DNA of 32,438 nucleotides from Candidatus Saccharimonadota bacterium. GTDB lineage: Bacteria > Patescibacteriota > Saccharimonadia > Saccharimonadales > UBA4665. Shown here piece by piece: positions 9,138 through 17,156 of the stretch. Numbering within the stretch: the stretch's first letter is position 1; the number at the start of each line of letters is the position of its first letter. Made by a program: the position numbers and the translations under genes. Below the pieces are notes generated by a model that did not search any database, was not told the origin of the DNA, and saw only the letters and a program-made list of their open reading frames with translations. The stretch spans positions 1 to 32,438 of the forward strand of contig JAQGHB010000005.1 in assembly GCA_028289045.1 (NCBI GenBank), given 5' to 3'.

Positions 9138-9497
9138 ATGGGTACGCCAAAGCTGAGCCGAACGGCATATAATTACGCCAAGAAGCTGATTGATGATGGC
9201 CTGTACATAGCTGACGAGAGGGATGACTGGAGCGAGCATCAGCCAACGTCCAAGCAAGAAAACCAATTCATTGCAGAAAATAGCATTGCAGCTTACGGCC
9301 GCTGGCACTTGGGTGTAGACAGCAGCCAGCCTCGGGACAACAAGCGGCGTTACAAGTTTCCCTATGGTGATTTTGAAAAAGTGCACCGCTGCGGTGTTAT
9401 GGCGGCCGAGGTTAGAGCCGGTCAGTATAAATATGCTGACATCGAGGGGGCTGCGGCACATCTGCACGGTATGATTGATTCTGGAAGGGAGGAATGA
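9138..9497 (+). CDS. Conserved hypothetical protein (KFPYGDFEKVHRCGVMAAEVRAGQYKYADIEGAAAHLHGMID)
   Basis: ORF with AGGAGGG Shine-Dalgarno; conserved-looking C-terminal motif block. Confidence 0.75.
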   Translation: MGTPKLSRTAYNYAKKLIDDGLYIADERDDWSEHQPTSKQENQFIAENSIAAYGRWHLGVDSSQPRDNKRRYKFPYGDFEKVHRCGVMAAEVRAGQYKYADIEGAAAHLHGMIDSGREE

Positions 9498-9500
9498 GCA

Positions 9501-9791
9501 ATGGCTGACGAGCAAACTGACCCGCTTATACCAGACGAAGATGTGGTTGATGACCGCAACACCATTGAAGGGCAGCTGATCGGCCATAGTCCGCACCCGC
9601 GTTTGTCGAATCATATAATGTTGCAAATCCAAAAATATTTAGATGGCCTGAATTATCCAGCCACGAAATACGAGGTTCAGCATTATGCCGCTAGCAGGGG
9701 AGCTGGCAAACAGATCATAGCTGCCTTGGACCGCTTGCAGGGCTCTTCGTATCAGAACTACAACGCTATCAGCAACGAATTAAGCAAATAG
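9501..9791 (+). CDS. DUF2795-like protein
   Basis: IQKYLDGLNYPATKYEVQHYAASRGAGKQIIAALDRLQGSSYQNYNAISNEL resembles DUF2795 (YL.gl.YPAtk.evi..A...). Confidence 0.75.
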   Translation: MADEQTDPLIPDEDVVDDRNTIEGQLIGHSPHPRLSNHIMLQIQKYLDGLNYPATKYEVQHYAASRGAGKQIIAALDRLQGSSYQNYNAISNELSK

Positions 9792-9810
9792 TATTAAGTA
9801 GAGAGTGATT

Positions 9811-10377
9811 ATGCCACAATCAAATAAATTTTCCAGTGAACCAGTTACTACTGTGCTCAGTTGGACAGTAAAGCATGGTAAAGAGCAGCTATTTGAACAT
9901 GTGATGCACGACATCCATAAAGTTGCGCGTACCTTTCCTGGGCATATGGGAGTCACCACGTTACAATCTCCTACGCACAAGGACAGCTTCCAAACTATCT
10001 TACGTTTTGATAATACGAAGCATCTCGAAACCTGGTTGAGCTCACCTATACGTCAAAAGATGATGAAGCCCTTGGAAGAAATTGCCCATATCGATACATC
10101 CGTTAAGGCCACCGGGCTAGAAACCTGGTTTGAGGTTCCTGGCCAGCTAGTCACGCCACCGCCAAAGTGGAAAATGGTAGTAGCCACCTTTATTGCGATT
10201 TACCCAGTAAGCCTGCTCTTCACATTGTTCTTGGCTCCGCACATTGCAACCTGGCATGCCGCAGTCAGAGCATTATTTTTACCAGTTATCGCGCCGATTA
10301 TTTTGACGTACCTGTTTATGCCGTTTTTGACTCAGCGACTTTTAAAACACTGGCTATACAAGAACGACCCGTCTTAA
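9811..10377 (+). CDS. Antibiotic biosynthesis monooxygenase (ABM)-like protein with C-terminal TM segments
   Basis: VTTVLSWTVKHGKEQLFEHVMHDIHKVARTFPGHMGVTTLQSP...ILRFDNTKHLETWLSSP, then two hydrophobic helices. Confidence 0.78.
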   Translation: MPQSNKFSSEPVTTVLSWTVKHGKEQLFEHVMHDIHKVARTFPGHMGVTTLQSPTHKDSFQTILRFDNTKHLETWLSSPIRQKMMKPLEEIAHIDTSVKATGLETWFEVPGQLVTPPPKWKMVVATFIAIYPVSLLFTLFLAPHIATWHAAVRALFLPVIAPIILTYLFMPFLTQRLLKHWLYKNDPS

Positions 10378-10408
10378 ATTCATATACTGGGAAAATTATA
10401 GAGTGTCT

Positions 10409-10642
10409 CTAGCTACGGTCTTTGCCGCCACTGCGATTGTTGATCGCGTTATTGACATCACTCTGCGAGGCGTATTCTTCGTCGGGTAACTCTTGAAATA
10501 AAACAATAATTGCCTGGTCTGCATCAGCATCTTGGGCTGCTACCACAAGCTCATCACGGGTAGCCGGAAAATCTACCTCAATTAAAACTGCATCAACATC
10601 AGCCTGGTCCACGTCGTCGTTATCTTCATCGTTATTAGCCAT
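10409..10642 (-). CDS. Acidic DUF2795-like small protein
   Basis: VDFPATRDELVVAAQDADADQAIIVLFQELPDEEYASQSDVNNAI aligns with the DUF2795-like 9501-9791 product; AAGGAGAGG SD. Confidence 0.7.
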   Translation of the reverse strand: MANNDEDNDDVDQADVDAVLIEVDFPATRDELVVAAQDADADQAIIVLFQELPDEEYASQSDVNNAINNRSGGKDRS

Positions 10643-10710
10643 AATCCTCTCCTTTCTTACTTAATCTATGTACTTAATCACGATAGGGTATATTCAGCGA
10701 TACATTATTT

Positions 10711-10731
10711 CACAGGGGTATAACCGCTGTG
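10711..10731. promoter_or_regulatory. Imperfect 21-bp palindrome between divergent promoters (candidate operator)
   Basis: CACAG-G-GGT-ATA-ACC-G-CTGTG; arms CACAG/CTGTG and GGT/ACC. Confidence 0.4.
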
Positions 10732-10808
10732 GCATAATCGATTGTTTTTTCGGATCATACTCTCGCATAATGAAGCTGTCACTAAATATTTAACGAGAAA
10801 GGTGGCCC

Positions 10809-10979
10809 ATGCGTTCTCCACTCGGCGGCATCATATACGTCATAATCGGTGTAATCGTAGCAAGCAATCGAGGTTACTTCGTGGATATCGCAACAATCCC
10901 GCATTTGCTTTCAGCTGTGCTTGCCATCGCTCTGTGGCCGCTTCTCCTTTTGGGGGTTAACCTACACTTGGCCTTCTAG
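10809..10979 (+). CDS. 56-aa membrane microprotein (absent from the ORF track)
   Basis: ATG 10809 to TAG 10979: MRSPLGGIIYVIIGVIVASNRGYFVDIATIPHLLSAVLAIALWPLLLLGVNLHLAF*; two hydrophobic segments; GAGAAAGGTGG ribosome-binding-like sequence. Confidence 0.7.
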   Translation: MRSPLGGIIYVIIGVIVASNRGYFVDIATIPHLLSAVLAIALWPLLLLGVNLHLAF

Positions 10980-11444
10980 TAGCTGAACGTAACGGTGCGG
11001 ATTTGGGATATATGGCAATTTGACTCCTTGTTGAAAAAACATGCTATAGAACGAAATTGTGCCGTAATCTAAAAGCTTACCGAGGAATGATTGCTCTACT
11101 TCTAGGCTCTTAATGTCCTCGACTTTGTAGACACGCTGGCGTATGTGAAAAATGCCGGTCTCTATGATGGCCTCGCCTCGCCTAAAGATGTAGCGAGTAT
11201 GGGCCCACTTAATGACTAGTCCAGCTATTATAATGGCGTCGGCTGCCTGGATAATAATCGTTGTGATGCCCAGCGCCAGCAAAAGAAGGCTATTGTCGGC
11301 TATGGCATCGATGTTTGCCACCAAAATGGCATTCGCGACCAAGTTAGCCAGGCCCAGGGACAGCTGCACGAAAACAATACGCATACCCAGCGCAAACGTG
11401 CTTTCGTGCACCGGTTCAATATACTCGTCTTTTGCCTGTGCCAT
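10962..11444 (-). CDS. PH-domain (bPH2/YdbS-like) membrane protein
   Basis: Two TM segments then YIFRRGEAIIETGIFHIRQRVYKVEDIKSLEVEQSFLGKLLDYGTISFY; GGAGGTG SD. Confidence 0.82.
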   Translation of the reverse strand: MAQAKDEYIEPVHESTFALGMRIVFVQLSLGLANLVANAILVANIDAIADNSLLLLALGITTIIIQAADAIIIAGLVIKWAHTRYIFRRGEAIIETGIFHIRQRVYKVEDIKSLEVEQSFLGKLLDYGTISFYSMFFQQGVKLPYIPNPHRYVQLLEGQV

Positions 11445-11652
11445 GGCACCTCCACCCCAATAGTAGTGCTGGCTAGACTAATATAATGTAAGAATTGCTA
11501 TAGATCCGTTTGGTCGCACAGCTCGATGCGTTGTTTTCTGCCATGATACAAATATAAAAAAAGTGGTCGATGATGGCAAAAGTGCGACTGGGCATGGCAA
11601 TCGTCAATCGACGGCTTTAGTGCCGAATGAACATTTGTCAACCATAATTGTT

Positions 11653-11874
11653 TTACTTATTTTTAGCCTTTGCCACGATTTGTTTGATTTGACTCCGCGC
11701 ATTCTCCACATGCTTTTGGGCCCAGTCGAACTCCTGAGATAGAACCAGCAAGCCAAGAAACATAACGACAAGGCCTGGGCCAGGCAGGGGGATAAGTATG
11801 ATGCCGAGCACGACCAGAGGGAAGCCGATCAGCGCAGCTATAAACTTACGAATGGTCTTGGTGGTGCGGCTCAT
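11653..11874 (-). CDS. PGPGW-type small transmembrane protein
   Basis: MSRTTKTIRKFIAALIGFPLVVLGIILIPLPGPGLVVMFLGLLVLSQEFDWAQKHVENAR; start reassigned to ATG 11874 (CATACT 6 nt upstream). Confidence 0.75.
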   Translation of the reverse strand: MSRTTKTIRKFIAALIGFPLVVLGIILIPLPGPGLVVMFLGLLVLSQEFDWAQKHVENARSQIKQIVAKAKNK

Positions 11875-11905
11875 GACTTTAGTATGGTGCAGTCTTACGT
11901 GAAGT

Positions 11906-11923
11906 GTGTAAGAATTCTTACAC
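11906..11923. promoter_or_regulatory. Perfect 18-bp palindrome GTGTAAGAATTCTTACAC
   Basis: Exact inverted repeat in the 11875-12061 intergenic region. Confidence 0.6.
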
Positions 11924-11937
11924 CGCTTATGCTTTTT

Positions 11938-12015
11938 GGGGTGTAAATTAATTGTAGTGCTGACCTGCGAACAAGATTTGCGAGCACTCCAAAACACCCC
12001 CTACGGGGTGTTTTT
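11938..12015 (+). ncRNA. Candidate attenuator/riboswitch-like leader or small RNA ending in a terminator
   Basis: GGGGTGT (11938-11944) can pair with ACACCCC (11994-12000), which otherwise forms the terminator stem with GGGGTGT (12005-12011); internal hairpin AGTGCT..GCGAA-CAAGA-TTTGC..AGCACT (11956-11988). Confidence 0.45.
11991..12015 (+). terminator. Rho-independent terminator upstream of the ABC exporter
   Basis: AAAACACCCC-CTAC-GGGGTGTTTT 10-bp stem, T tract to 12015. Confidence 0.85.
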
Positions 12016-12061
12016 AATTGTATACAAGATACAGCTTTGCGGTTATACTGATGTGTAATAC

Positions 12062-12871
12062 ATGTCTGAGTCAATTATTTCCGCTCAAAACGTCACCAAA
12101 AAATTTGGTGACAACACTGCCGTCGACGGCATCTCTTTTGAAGTCAAAAAAGGCGAGATATTCGCATTTCTGGGTCCTAACGGTGCGGGCAAAAGCACCA
12201 CCATCAAGATGATGACAACCATGCTGCGGCCGACAGACGGCGTTCTGAAGCTGGCTGGTCATGACGTGACCACCGAGCGGGATCACGCCCGCAAGGCTTT
12301 TGGGATTGTTTTTCAAGACCCTAGCCTCGATGAAGAATTATCTGCTTACGAAAATATGGACCTGCACGCCACACTCTATAGCGTTCCCAAGAAAGAGCGA
12401 TCGGCTCGCATTCAAGAGCTGCTGGAGCTGGTTGAACTCTGGGGTCGCAAGGATTCTATGATTAAGACCTTTTCAGGCGGTATGCGCCGGCGCCTGGAAA
12501 TCGCCCGCGGCCTGTTACATGAACCCCGAATTCTCTTTCTGGACGAGCCAACACTCGGGCTCGACACCCAAACTCGTAACCTAATGTGGAACTACGTTAA
12601 AAAACTCAGCCAGGAAAAGGGCATGACGATATTCTTTACCACTCACTATCTGGACGAAGCCGAAGATGTGGCCGAACGCATCGCTATTATCGACCACGGC
12701 AGCATTGTGGCCCGCGGCACCACGGCCGAGCTCACCAAGCAAACCGGTACCAAAACACTCGAAGAAGCATACTTGAAGCTGACGGGCTCCACGATTCGTG
12801 ACGATTCTGACGTTGGCAACAACGATGGCCTAAACGCGCGCCTAGCTCGCCGAAACACTAATTTGAGGTAA
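12062..12871 (+). CDS. ABC transporter ATP-binding protein (DrrA-like)
   Basis: FLGPNGAGKSTTIKMM Walker A, FSGGMRRRLEIARGL signature, ILFLDEPTLGLD Walker B. Confidence 0.95.
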   Translation: MSESIISAQNVTKKFGDNTAVDGISFEVKKGEIFAFLGPNGAGKSTTIKMMTTMLRPTDGVLKLAGHDVTTERDHARKAFGIVFQDPSLDEELSAYENMDLHATLYSVPKKERSARIQELLELVELWGRKDSMIKTFSGGMRRRLEIARGLLHEPRILFLDEPTLGLDTQTRNLMWNYVKKLSQEKGMTIFFTTHYLDEAEDVAERIAIIDHGSIVARGTTAELTKQTGTKTLEEAYLKLTGSTIRDDSDVGNNDGLNARLARRNTNLR

Positions 12872-12877
12872 TCCAGT

Positions 12878-13630
12878 ATGCCATTTGATATCATTTACAC
12901 ATTATGGCTCCGACAAGTTCGCCGCTATACACGCAGCGGTTCGCGTGTTATTGGCACACTTGGGCAGCCAGTACTCCTGCTACTCGCATTAGGTTATGGT
13001 ATCGGCGCTATTTACCGCAAAGCCGGTGAAGGCGATTACCTGCAGTTCTTGGTGCCCGGCATCATTACGCAGACCGTGCTGCTGTCATCAGTATTTTGGG
13101 GCATTATTATTTTACAGGATAAGCGCTTCGGATTTTTGTCCGAACTGCTGGTCGCACCCGTAAAGCGTGTCTGGATACTGCTCGGTAGCACGCTTGGCGG
13201 AGCTACAATCTCAATTATTCAGGGCATGCTGGTGTTTATTATTGCGTTGCTATTTGGTTTTCGGCCAGATGATTGGCTGCTCGTCGGACCGGCCTTCCTG
13301 GTCCTGGTACTCATGAGCCTGGCACTTACCAGTTTCGGCGCTGGTATTGCCTCACTGGTCGATGACTTCCAAGGCTTCCAGAGCATAAACAACTTGCTCG
13401 TTATGCCGTTGTTCTTCCTATCGAGCGCGCTGTATCCGCTCACGAGTGTGCCTATTGGTCTCAAAATCATCAGTACCCTCAATCCGGTTAGCTACATGGT
13501 TGACGCACTGCGCTTCCTGCTAGCCAACCAGTCACACTTCGGCTTTGGCAAAGATCTGATCGTGATGACTCTGACATTTGCAGTGTGTATGGTGTTCGCG
13601 GTCAATCGCTTCAACCGCATCCAGATGTAG
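12878..13630 (+). CDS. ABC-2 type transporter permease (DrrB-like)
   Basis: Six-TM ABC-2 profile, directly follows the ATPase gene; ...SINNLLVMPLFFLSSALYPLTSVP. Confidence 0.92.
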   Translation: MPFDIIYTLWLRQVRRYTRSGSRVIGTLGQPVLLLLALGYGIGAIYRKAGEGDYLQFLVPGIITQTVLLSSVFWGIIILQDKRFGFLSELLVAPVKRVWILLGSTLGGATISIIQGMLVFIIALLFGFRPDDWLLVGPAFLVLVLMSLALTSFGAGIASLVDDFQGFQSINNLLVMPLFFLSSALYPLTSVPIGLKIISTLNPVSYMVDALRFLLANQSHFGFGKDLIVMTLTFAVCMVFAVNRFNRIQM

Positions 13631-13631
13631 C

Positions 13632-14576
13632 TTATTGCGCGCTAAAGACGCGTTTTTGTTGAGCGTAGGCAAAAGCTATGGCGCCAACACCGATGGCTAG
13701 CCAGTAGCTAAGCAAGCGATAGAGCAGGGCCGCGGCCAGTGCTTGCGAGCTGGGTACGTGATAGGCGATGAATCCTGCCACGAGGCCGGCTTCGAAACCA
13801 CCCAAACCACCAGGCGTTGGTGTGGCTGTGCCCAAGCCGACACCGAGGGTGAATACCAGCAGCACCATCACAAATGAAGCGCTGCCATGGACAGCCAGCA
13901 GGCAGAAGTACAAGCCCAGGACATTACTTAGCGTCAAACCCATGGACGAGCCAAGCCCGCCTAAGAGGCGCCAAGGCCTTTTGCGAAAATTGAGTAATTG
14001 TTCCGAAAAGCTAATGAGTGTAGCCCTCAAACGACGGCGCCAAGCCGACACCGAAAATGCCAGACCAAGCACGACGGCGACTATCAAGAGTCCGAACCAG
14101 ATAGCTCTATGATTGACACTAAACATATGCACAGGTGGCAGCCGATCATGGTACAGCGACACAATGATAATGACCAGCACGACATGCCCTGCTAGACCCA
14201 AGAAGTTATTAACTGCCACCACGGCGCCAGCTTGGGCAGGCGTATGCTTTTGGCCTCGTAAATACGCGTAGTTAGCACCCAGCGCGCCTATGCCAGCCGG
14301 CAACAGGCGATTGATAAACATGCTGGCGACCTGTACCAGCACCGTGTGCCAGTATCGCAGCTGCCTGAGGCCAATGAGATAATACGTGCCAGCCGCAGCC
14401 AGATAGGTCAAGCCCGTGCATACCGCTGCTGCAATCAGGGCCGTAGCCTGAGCATGGCGGATGAATCCAAGACTCTCATGAAAACTGCCAAACTGTGGCA
14501 CAAGTACGTACAGACCCAGAAGTGCCAGCAAAGGAAACATCAATTGGCGTGGTTTAGGGCTAAACTTGACTGGCAT
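13632..14576 (-). CDS. Lysylphosphatidylglycerol synthase TM / flippase-like (YbhN/AglD-like) membrane protein
   Basis: Multi-TM with NRLLPAGIGALGANYAYLR and TPTPGGLGGFEAGLVAGF; start MPVKF at 14576 supported by GATAAT 9 nt upstream. Confidence 0.8.
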   Translation of the reverse strand: MPVKFSPKPRQLMFPLLALLGLYVLVPQFGSFHESLGFIRHAQATALIAAAVCTGLTYLAAAGTYYLIGLRQLRYWHTVLVQVASMFINRLLPAGIGALGANYAYLRGQKHTPAQAGAVVAVNNFLGLAGHVVLVIIIVSLYHDRLPPVHMFSVNHRAIWFGLLIVAVVLGLAFSVSAWRRRLRATLISFSEQLLNFRKRPWRLLGGLGSSMGLTLSNVLGLYFCLLAVHGSASFVMVLLVFTLGVGLGTATPTPGGLGGFEAGLVAGFIAYHVPSSQALAAALLYRLLSYWLAIGVGAIAFAYAQQKRVFSAQ

Positions 14577-14691
14577 ACTGTGTTCATTATCGCCGACTGC
14601 ACTTATTCGCACAAGCATGTTAAAATTCTTACGCCGACTATGTGATCTATGTGGTTAACTATTAGGGAGCTGAAGAGTTTATATAATACAT

Positions 14692-15633
14692 ATGACCAAC
14701 AACAGAAAATCCACCCCGCCTGCCATACTAAGTCCTTTGCGCTTCTGCCTGTTGCTCGCTGTGGTATATACCACCTTGCTGTTCGTTTTGCCGGCCAACA
14801 AGATAGCAATGCAGGCCTATCATCTGGCCCCGACTCAGTATCATATACTTCTCTTTGTGGTCGTACTGCCGCTCATCCTGATATGGTTCGCAGCTTTCTA
14901 TAGCTACGCCAAACTCGATCAGTACGCGCAGCTCATCTCTAAAACACCGGAAGGTGGTGATTTCGTGGAATTAGCAAGAGGTGTCAGGTGGTTAGCGTGG
15001 GGACTGGCAATTCCTTCACTCCTCTCAATTATTCTTAACTCGATTGCTAATTCGCGCCCTGGCTTTTTGAGCACAGCCTTGATCACGACTAACTATTTTA
15101 GCTTGCTGATTCCGCTTATTGGCTTCAGCATCATACGGAAAGGAGCCCAAGGCTTGACCGAACACGCGAAACTGCGACTAAATTCAGGCAGTGCGCAGAC
15201 CATTATGATAGTCTTCGTGGTGCTCGGTGTGGCCTTTTGCTTCTTTATTTTCCGGCAGCTTAATCTACACAGCTTCAGCTCAAGTAATAACCCCTACTTC
15301 TTGCCAGTGTGGCTGCTCATTTCCACTATTATCGTTCCATATCTGTATGCTTGGTTCTCAGGGCTGCTCGCCGCTCATGATTTAGCACTGTACAGCAAGC
15401 ATGTGTCAGGTGTCTTTTACCGTCAAGCCATGAGGCTCCTCGCTGGTGGCACAGTGGCCGTGATTGCCAGCTCAGTAGCCATTCAGTGCCTGCGCTCCGT
15501 AATACCGCGTAGTGGGCACCTTTCACTCAGCGCAACCCTGGTTATCATTAATATCATTTACGTTATTATGGCGGCTGGTTTTATTATGCTCAGCATTGGT
15601 GCTAACAAGCTCAAGAAAATAGAGGAAATCTAA
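14692..15633 (+). CDS. Multi-TM membrane protein of unknown function
   Basis: ~8 hydrophobic segments; TATAAT at 14682-14687 just before ATG. Confidence 0.65.
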   Translation: MTNNRKSTPPAILSPLRFCLLLAVVYTTLLFVLPANKIAMQAYHLAPTQYHILLFVVVLPLILIWFAAFYSYAKLDQYAQLISKTPEGGDFVELARGVRWLAWGLAIPSLLSIILNSIANSRPGFLSTALITTNYFSLLIPLIGFSIIRKGAQGLTEHAKLRLNSGSAQTIMIVFVVLGVAFCFFIFRQLNLHSFSSSNNPYFLPVWLLISTIIVPYLYAWFSGLLAAHDLALYSKHVSGVFYRQAMRLLAGGTVAVIASSVAIQCLRSVIPRSGHLSLSATLVIINIIYVIMAAGFIMLSIGANKLKKIEEI

Positions 15634-15637
15634 CGCC

Positions 15638-15910
15638 ATGGCTCGGCTTAGCGACAGTATGTTATATGATCAGGTTGTAAAAGTGACATATGTGTACCTG
15701 GGCCCAGCGGCAGACCGCTTTATTGACCGACAAGTCCAGAATCACCTCAATAAACCACCCCAGCAATTGTCCCGCGAAGATCTGCTCAGCCTCATAGACT
15801 GGATTAGGGTGGCCGTGTCACTTCTTACCGAAGACAGTGAAATCGTCGAAGAGTATGCCGCTCAGCTGCACCAGCTCGCCGCGCCGCACGATAAAGCCAA
15901 GAAAGCGTAG
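15638..15910 (+). CDS. Hypothetical 90-aa soluble protein
   Basis: ORF 4 nt after the 313-aa gene and 5 nt before the histidine kinase gene: operon-embedded. Confidence 0.65.
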   Translation: MARLSDSMLYDQVVKVTYVYLGPAADRFIDRQVQNHLNKPPQQLSREDLLSLIDWIRVAVSLLTEDSEIVEEYAAQLHQLAAPHDKAKKA

Positions 15911-15915
15911 CCAGT

Positions 15916-17052
15916 ATGGCCAAAAAAATTGTCATGGCCAAACCTGAGGCCGCTATTACCGAAGAGCAAGCCGAAGTCGAGGCTTTATTTAACAGTATTG
16001 GTGACGGGGCCATTACTACCGATAAGTTTGGCCGCATAACCCGCATCAACCCCATGGCCCAAAGGATTCTGGGCTATGACGAAGCTGAATTGGTAGGTGA
16101 ATGGTTTCCGAAAAAAATTGTTGCTCTGAAGGCCGATGATACACCAGCTAATCTGATTGATCGTCCCATCACCAAAGCCTTTCTGACCGGACACTCCATT
16201 TCCGACAAAATGTATTATCGCCGCAAGAACGGCCAAACGGTACCGGTGTATGTCAGCGTATCGCCAATTCTGATTGACGACAAACCGTACGGTGCCATCG
16301 AAGTTTTTCGTGACATCACGCTGGAAGAGGAAGTCGACCGCATGAAGAGCGAATTTATCTCACTAGCTTCACACCAATTACGCACGCCGCTGTCGGCTAT
16401 CAAAACCTATTCGCACATGTTGGCCGACGGCTATATGGGCGACGTGACTGACGCGCAGAAAAAATCCTTGCGCACCATTATTGGCGCCACGAATCGCATG
16501 AATGAACTCATCAGTACCTTGCTCAACATTACTCGTATCGAGAGCGGCACCATCGCGGTAACTCCAAAGAATCTGCATATCGACAAAGTCGTCGAAGATG
16601 TCATCAAGGAAATTTCGCTCATGGCTGCCGAGAAGTCCATTACGCTGTCATTCTCGGCCAAGGGCACCACCAGTCGAGCTGTCAAGACAGATCAGTTGAT
16701 CCTCAAAGAAGTCGTGACCAATCTCATTACCAACGCCATTAAGTACACACCCGAGGGCGGGACCGTCAAAGTCAGCGTCAAAGCCCAGGTCAGTGATGTG
16801 CTGATCAAGGTCAGCGATAGCGGTTGGGGCATTCCGGCGCATGAGCAGGAGCAGATTTTTACGAAATTTTTCCGCGCGCAAAATATTGTTAAACGCGAGA
16901 CAACTGGCACGGGGCTCGGGCTGTACCTCGTCAAAGGCCTGATAGACGCCTTGGGCGGAGAAATCTGGTTCAAAAGCAGCGAAGACAAGGGCACCAGTTT
17001 TTACATTACGCTGCCCCGCAGACAAACCACTAAAACAATGGGCAACAAGTAA
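15916..17052 (+). CDS. PAS-domain histidine kinase without predicted TM helices
   Basis: PAS (FNSIGDGAITTDKFGRITRINPMAQRILGY), HisKA (SLASHQLRTPLSAIKTYSHML), HATPase (NLITNAIKY, GTGLGLYLVKGL). Confidence 0.95.
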   Translation: MAKKIVMAKPEAAITEEQAEVEALFNSIGDGAITTDKFGRITRINPMAQRILGYDEAELVGEWFPKKIVALKADDTPANLIDRPITKAFLTGHSISDKMYYRRKNGQTVPVYVSVSPILIDDKPYGAIEVFRDITLEEEVDRMKSEFISLASHQLRTPLSAIKTYSHMLADGYMGDVTDAQKKSLRTIIGATNRMNELISTLLNITRIESGTIAVTPKNLHIDKVVEDVIKEISLMAAEKSITLSFSAKGTTSRAVKTDQLILKEVVTNLITNAIKYTPEGGTVKVSVKAQVSDVLIKVSDSGWGIPAHEQEQIFTKFFRAQNIVKRETTGTGLGLYLVKGLIDALGGEIWFKSSEDKGTSFYITLPRRQTTKTMGNK

Positions 17053-17156
17053 GTAATGCAGCGTTTGATTAGGCAAATATGTAAAAAATTCGTTACGGCG
17101 GTTGTCGGCCAATGTGATATAACTAGATGTAGCATATTGAAAAAGGGGAATTATCG

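Noticed and set aside
9084-9632. 182-aa minus-strand ORF opposite the 119-aa and DUF2795-like genes
   Set aside because: Shadow ORF: the plus strand has strong SDs and recognisable families; the minus product has no recognisable domain.
13634-13660. CGCG-CTAAAGA-CGCG-TTTTT terminator-like hairpin
   Set aside because: Only 4 bp and located within the 3' end of the flippase-like coding sequence.
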